Shown here: positions 8,201 to 9,980 of the stretch, one piece after another | Numbering within the stretch: the stretch's first letter is position 1 | Layout: every line of letters begins with the position of its first letter | DNA from: Candidatus Gorgonimonas leptogorgiae | GTDB lineage: Bacteria > Pseudomonadota > Gammaproteobacteria > Pseudomonadales > Endozoicomonadaceae | NCBI GenBank assembly: GCA_929200515.1 | Contig: CAKNAD010000090.1 | Location: forward strand, 1-9,980 | Length of the DNA: 9,980 nucleotides | Direction of reading: 5' to 3' | The notes under the pieces: model-generated | What the model was told of the DNA's origin: nothing | The model's database searches: none | Seen by the model: only the letters and a program-made list of their open reading frames with translations | Made by a program: the position numbers and the translations under genes

Positions 8201-9405
8201 TCAGGCGAAGAAAATAAACTTTGAAATAATTGAATAGCAGCATCAGTAGCTGGTGGCTCACCTGGACGCATCATTTTGTAAATTTCAGCTAAAGCCTCTT
8301 CTGTGCTAGCTGTTGGATCTTCTCTCAAAGTATCAGAGACATAAGAGCCACAATCTAATTCATTTACATATATAACTTCAACATTATTAATGTTATTTTC
8401 TATAAGTTTTTCATAAATTTCATGATCTATTTTTTTGTTACATTCTGCGATTATTTCGCCAGTTTGTTCGTCAATTATGTCATTAGCTAAAATCATACCA
8501 TATATATAATCTATAGGAGCTTCTAGAAATTCTAGTTTTGCGGCCTTGATTAACTGTATATGACGATTAGTGATTCTTTTGCCTTTTTCTATAATTATTT
8601 CACTATTTTTATCTTTTATATCAAATTTAGCAATTTCACCGCGTAGCCTATCTTCAACCAGCTTAGTTTTTACTGTTTGGCTATCGCTATTGATTTCAAA
8701 TTTAATTTTTTCAAAAAATTTACTTAATATCTCTTCTGGAGTCATTCCCATAGCTTTTAGGAATATAGTAGCGTATATTTTTCGTCTTCTATCTATTCTA
8801 ACAAACAATAAATCATTTTGATCAAACTCAAAATCTACCCAAGAACCTCGGTATGGGATAATTCTAGCAGAATAAATAAGCTTACCAGACGAATGAGTTT
8901 TTCCTTTATCATGATCAAAGAACACTCCTGGAGATCTATGCATTTGCGATACTACAACCCTTTCAGTACCATTAATTACAAACGTACCTGTTGGAGTCAT
9001 AAGAGGAAGCTCACCCATATAAACACTTTGTTCTTTTATATCTTTTATTGCTTTCGGAGAGCTTTGTGAATCTTTATCATATAAAATAAGACGTACTTTA
9101 GCTCTTAATGGAGCAGAATAAGTATTCCCACTAGTTCTACACTCTTCAACAGAAAATACTGGTTCGCCTAATTCATAAGAAACGTATTCTAATATAGCAT
9201 TTCCTGAATAACTTATAATGGGGAAAACAGATTTAAATGCTGCTTGCAATCCTATGTCTTCTCTAAGATCAGGATTTGCCTTTCTTTGTAAAAAACTATT
9301 ATAGGATTCAATTTGGATATCCAGCAAATAAGGTACATCCATCACATGTGGCAAGCTGCCAAAATCCTTACGAATACGTTTTTTCTCTGTATAAGAGTAT
9401 GCCAT
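5260..9405 (-). CDS. rpoB: DNA-directed RNA polymerase subunit beta
   Basis: β forms the other half of the RNA polymerase cleft, binds nucleotides and the RNA-DNA hybrid, and is the rifampicin target. The protein is complete at 1381 residues (E. coli 1342) and ends ...IDIDLESE. The rifampicin region is about 524-552 (GSSQLSQFMDQ, then HKRRVSALGPGG). The residues equivalent to E. coli Q513, D516, H526, S531 and L533 are Q532, D535, H545, S550 and L552, all wild type, so a sensitive enzyme is predicted. The active-site lysines are K1096 and K1104 in GDKMAGRHGNKG (E. coli K1065, K1073). Extra residues relative to E. coli lie near 421-438 and 1180-1200 and in the region just before the active-site lysines. 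ATG at 9405 is chosen: GAGGAG lies five bases upstream and the protein then starts MAYSYTEKKRIRKDFG as in relatives. An in-frame GTG at 9411 overlaps the Shine-Dalgarno and is unlikely. Confidence 0.99.
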   Translation of the reverse strand: MAYSYTEKKRIRKDFGSLPHVMDVPYLLDIQIESYNSFLQRKANPDLREDIGLQAAFKSVFPIISYSGNAILEYVSYELGEPVFSVEECRTSGNTYSAPLRAKVRLILYDKDSQSSPKAIKDIKEQSVYMGELPLMTPTGTFVINGTERVVVSQMHRSPGVFFDHDKGKTHSSGKLIYSARIIPYRGSWVDFEFDQNDLLFVRIDRRRKIYATIFLKAMGMTPEEILSKFFEKIKFEINSDSQTVKTKLVEDRLRGEIAKFDIKDKNSEIIIEKGKRITNRHIQLIKAAKLEFLEAPIDYIYGMILANDIIDEQTGEIIAECNKKIDHEIYEKLIENNINNVEVIYVNELDCGSYVSDTLREDPTASTEEALAEIYKMMRPGEPPATDAAIQLFQSLFSSPERYDLSPVGRMKFNRKLGRNVDTGPGVILKYDTKTGKFISEDVIDVLGTLVDIRNGKGECDDIDHLGNRRVRSVGEMTQNQFRVGLVRVERAVKEKLSQPEVDTMMPQSLINCKPISSSIKEFFGSSQLSQFMDQNNPLSEITHKRRVSALGPGGLTRERAGFEVRDVHPTHYGRVCPIETPEGPNIGLINSLACYAKTNSYGFLETPYRKVVDGKATDEIDYLSAIEEGNYHIAQASIAFDKDNKIISPLVNGRYRNECLLIPREKIQYMDVSTKQMVSVAASLIPFLEHDDANRALMGSNMQRQAVPTLISDKPLVGTGIERRAAEDSGVCVVAQRGGIVKSVDSSRIVVIVNEKEINADESGVDIYNLIKYTRSNQNTCINQKALVKEGDVVNAGDIMADGPSVDLGELALGQNMRVAFMPWNGYNFEDSILLSERVVQDDRFTSIHIQELTCVARDTKLGSEEITDDIPNISESALNNLDETGIVYIGSEVSPGDILVGKVTPKGETQLTSEEKLLRAIFGEKASDVKDTSLRVPTGTKGTVIDVQIFTRDGVKKDNRAKFIEEQKLKDYRKDLQEEYKVFERDAKSRLDNSLLGQKVISGCSLAKGTVISAGFLESVTLSDLYNLNMENEDLNQQLEASDKQISNIKQAIDQRVEEQKAKLSKGDDMAPGVQKIIKVYLAIKRQIQPGDKMAGRHGNKGVVSIIMPVEDMPYDEEGNPVDIVLNPLGVPSRMNVGQILETHLGAASKGLGTKIQKMIDAQRSVNEIRTFLDQVYNKTHVLDDESKQLERPKADLESFNDSEILELAKNLSKGVPMATPVFDGAKEDEIKRLLRLADLDDSGQVNLYDGRTGDKFDRKVTVGYMYVLKLNHLVDDKMHARSTGSYSLVTQQPLGGKAQFGGQRFGEMEVWALEAYGASYTLQEMLTVKSDDVAGRTRMYKNIVDGEYSMEPRMPESFKVLLKEIRSLAIDIDLESE

Positions 9406-9410
9406 CAGCA

Positions 9411-9416
9411 CTCCTC
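9411..9416 (-). promoter_or_regulatory. rpoB Shine-Dalgarno
   Basis: GAGGAG on the minus strand lies five bases before ATG 9405. The alternative GTG at 9411 shares its first base with this motif, leaving no spacing, so the ribosome binding site selects the ATG. Confidence 0.85.
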
Positions 9417-9655
9417 AGCCTAGCTACTTTTCAATCAATACCAAAGCGGACATTAGTGCCACTACGTTTTATGCAATAACTGGAAAACAATCAATTAACC
9501 ATTTATGATTATCATCAGGAAAATATAACCCTTAAATATTTACATAAACCAGCACAATTGATTTATACAAACTTTTAATAAAAAATTAATAAATTTAAAA
9601 GCTTGTACTGGATAAAAAAACTTTAAACTACAAACATTACACCTAAAGCACTTTT

Positions 9656-9683
9656 AATATATCAACTATATAACTATTAACAA
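9656..9683 (-). promoter_or_regulatory. Candidate rpoBC promoter
   Basis: On the minus strand TTGTTA (9683-9678, 4/6 to the -35 consensus) is followed after 16 bases by TATATT (9661-9656, 5/6 to the -10 consensus). The -10 is preceded by TGA, an extended -10 TGn motif. Transcription would start near 9649 and leave a leader of about 240 bases before rpoB. The A/T content makes chance matches common; other weaker pairs exist nearby. Confidence 0.3.
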
Positions 9684-9874
9684 TAGTAGTATAAATAATA
9701 CAACCTTATTTATACAATATACTTTACATACGCTAAACATACATTTGATTAAAAATACAAAATAAAATAACTAATGAATAGTTATACAGCTTACAATTAA
9801 AGATAAAGGACAAATACTTTAAAATATACTGCAAATAATAATATTTTTGTAAATTTAAAACCACGCCTTGAAAT

Positions 9875-9897
9875 TGTTTGTGTGCATGCACAAAACA
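9875..9897. repeat. Quasi-palindrome with 12-bp perfect core
   Basis: TGTGCATGCACA (9881-9892) is a perfect palindrome. Skipping one bulged G (9880), TGTTT (9875-9879) pairs with AAACA (9893-9897), giving an extended stem. On the plus strand CAGCTTTTTG follows shortly, a poor terminator tail; on the minus strand no T run follows. It stands out as a GC-bearing symmetrical element in otherwise A/T-only DNA and could be an operator or a 3' end hairpin of an unseen gene. Confidence 0.5.
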
Positions 9898-9980
9898 GCT
9901 TTTTGAAGTTTAACGTATATTTTCTTTTAACTACTTCTTACTTACATTTTAATTTACTAAAGAATGTTGCTTGTTATATA

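Larger units (their letters stand above)
9412..9980. other. Long AT-rich gene-free region upstream of rpoB
   Basis: About 570 bases with frequent stops in all frames and no recognisable protein or tRNA. The usual gammaproteobacterial neighbour, rplL, is absent: no frame running towards rpoB carries an L7/L12 C-terminus. The stretch holds a candidate extended -10 promoter (9656-9683), a Fur-like core (9505-9515), a quasi-palindrome (9875-9897), and otherwise only A/T-rich sequence. It probably contains the rpoBC promoter and a long 5' leader, possibly plus the 3' flank of an upstream gene outside the window. Confidence 0.75.

Noticed and set aside
8570..9069. Two adjacent plus-strand open frames of 83 codons
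   Set aside because: Both are antisense to conserved rpoB sequence and have no supporting motif.
9406..9411. In-frame GTG at 9411 as the rpoB start
   Set aside because: It overlaps the Shine-Dalgarno GAGGAG, leaving no spacing; ATG 9405 has proper spacing and matches the family N-terminus.
9669..9693. Inverted repeat ACTATT-AAC-AATAGT with TATA flanks
   Set aside because: Almost pure A/T with short arms; expected by chance in this composition.
9841..9980. Possible 3' end of rplL at the window edge
   Set aside because: All three minus-strand frames reach stops quickly and none reads like an L7/L12 C-terminus.
1..9980. CRISPR array, insertion sequence, tRNA, defence or toxin-antitoxin system
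   Set aside because: Nearly the whole window is three conserved housekeeping genes; the spacers show no spaced direct repeats, transposase, cloverleaf or small gene with a ribosome binding site.

Overview
The window carries the two large catalytic subunit genes of bacterial RNA polymerase, rpoB and rpoC, followed by the 5' two thirds of the ATPase gene ychF. All three are on the minus strand, so transcription runs from high to low coordinates. The DNA is clearly AT-rich: codons favour A/T in third positions and the spacers are richer still. The β and β' proteins follow the gammaproteobacterial pattern throughout: near collinearity with E. coli β', E. coli-type zinc sites, a gammaproteobacterial β N-terminus (MAYSYTEKKRIRKDFG) and a short proteobacterial β insert before the active-site lysines. 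I therefore infer an AT-rich gammaproteobacterium. A host-associated or otherwise reduced lineage is possible, but genus cannot be settled from this window.

Layout in transcription order: (1) 9980-9406, about 575 bases of very AT-rich DNA with no gene, holding a candidate promoter, a Fur-like palindrome core, a quasi-palindrome and the rpoB Shine-Dalgarno; (2) rpoB, 9405-5260, 1381 aa, intact; (3) a 65-base spacer with a perfect 10-bp hairpin and a strong Shine-Dalgarno; (4) rpoC, 5194-869, 1441 aa, intact, starting at TTG and carrying a lineage-specific block of three 14-residue repeats; (5) a 150-base spacer with two hairpins and a possible ychF promoter; (6) ychF, from 718 to beyond base 1, 239 residues visible.

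rpoB and rpoC form the conserved co-transcribed pair that supplies the catalytic core of RNA polymerase. ychF is a translation-associated ATPase that is not normally their neighbour in E. coli; here it follows in the same direction and may have its own promoter. The usual gammaproteobacterial upstream neighbour rplL (L7/L12) is not within at least 570 bases of rpoB. I see no mobile element, CRISPR array, tRNA, rRNA or defence system. This is mostly a conserved housekeeping region; its distinctive points are the RpoC repeat block, the spacer hairpins and the long gene-free leader.
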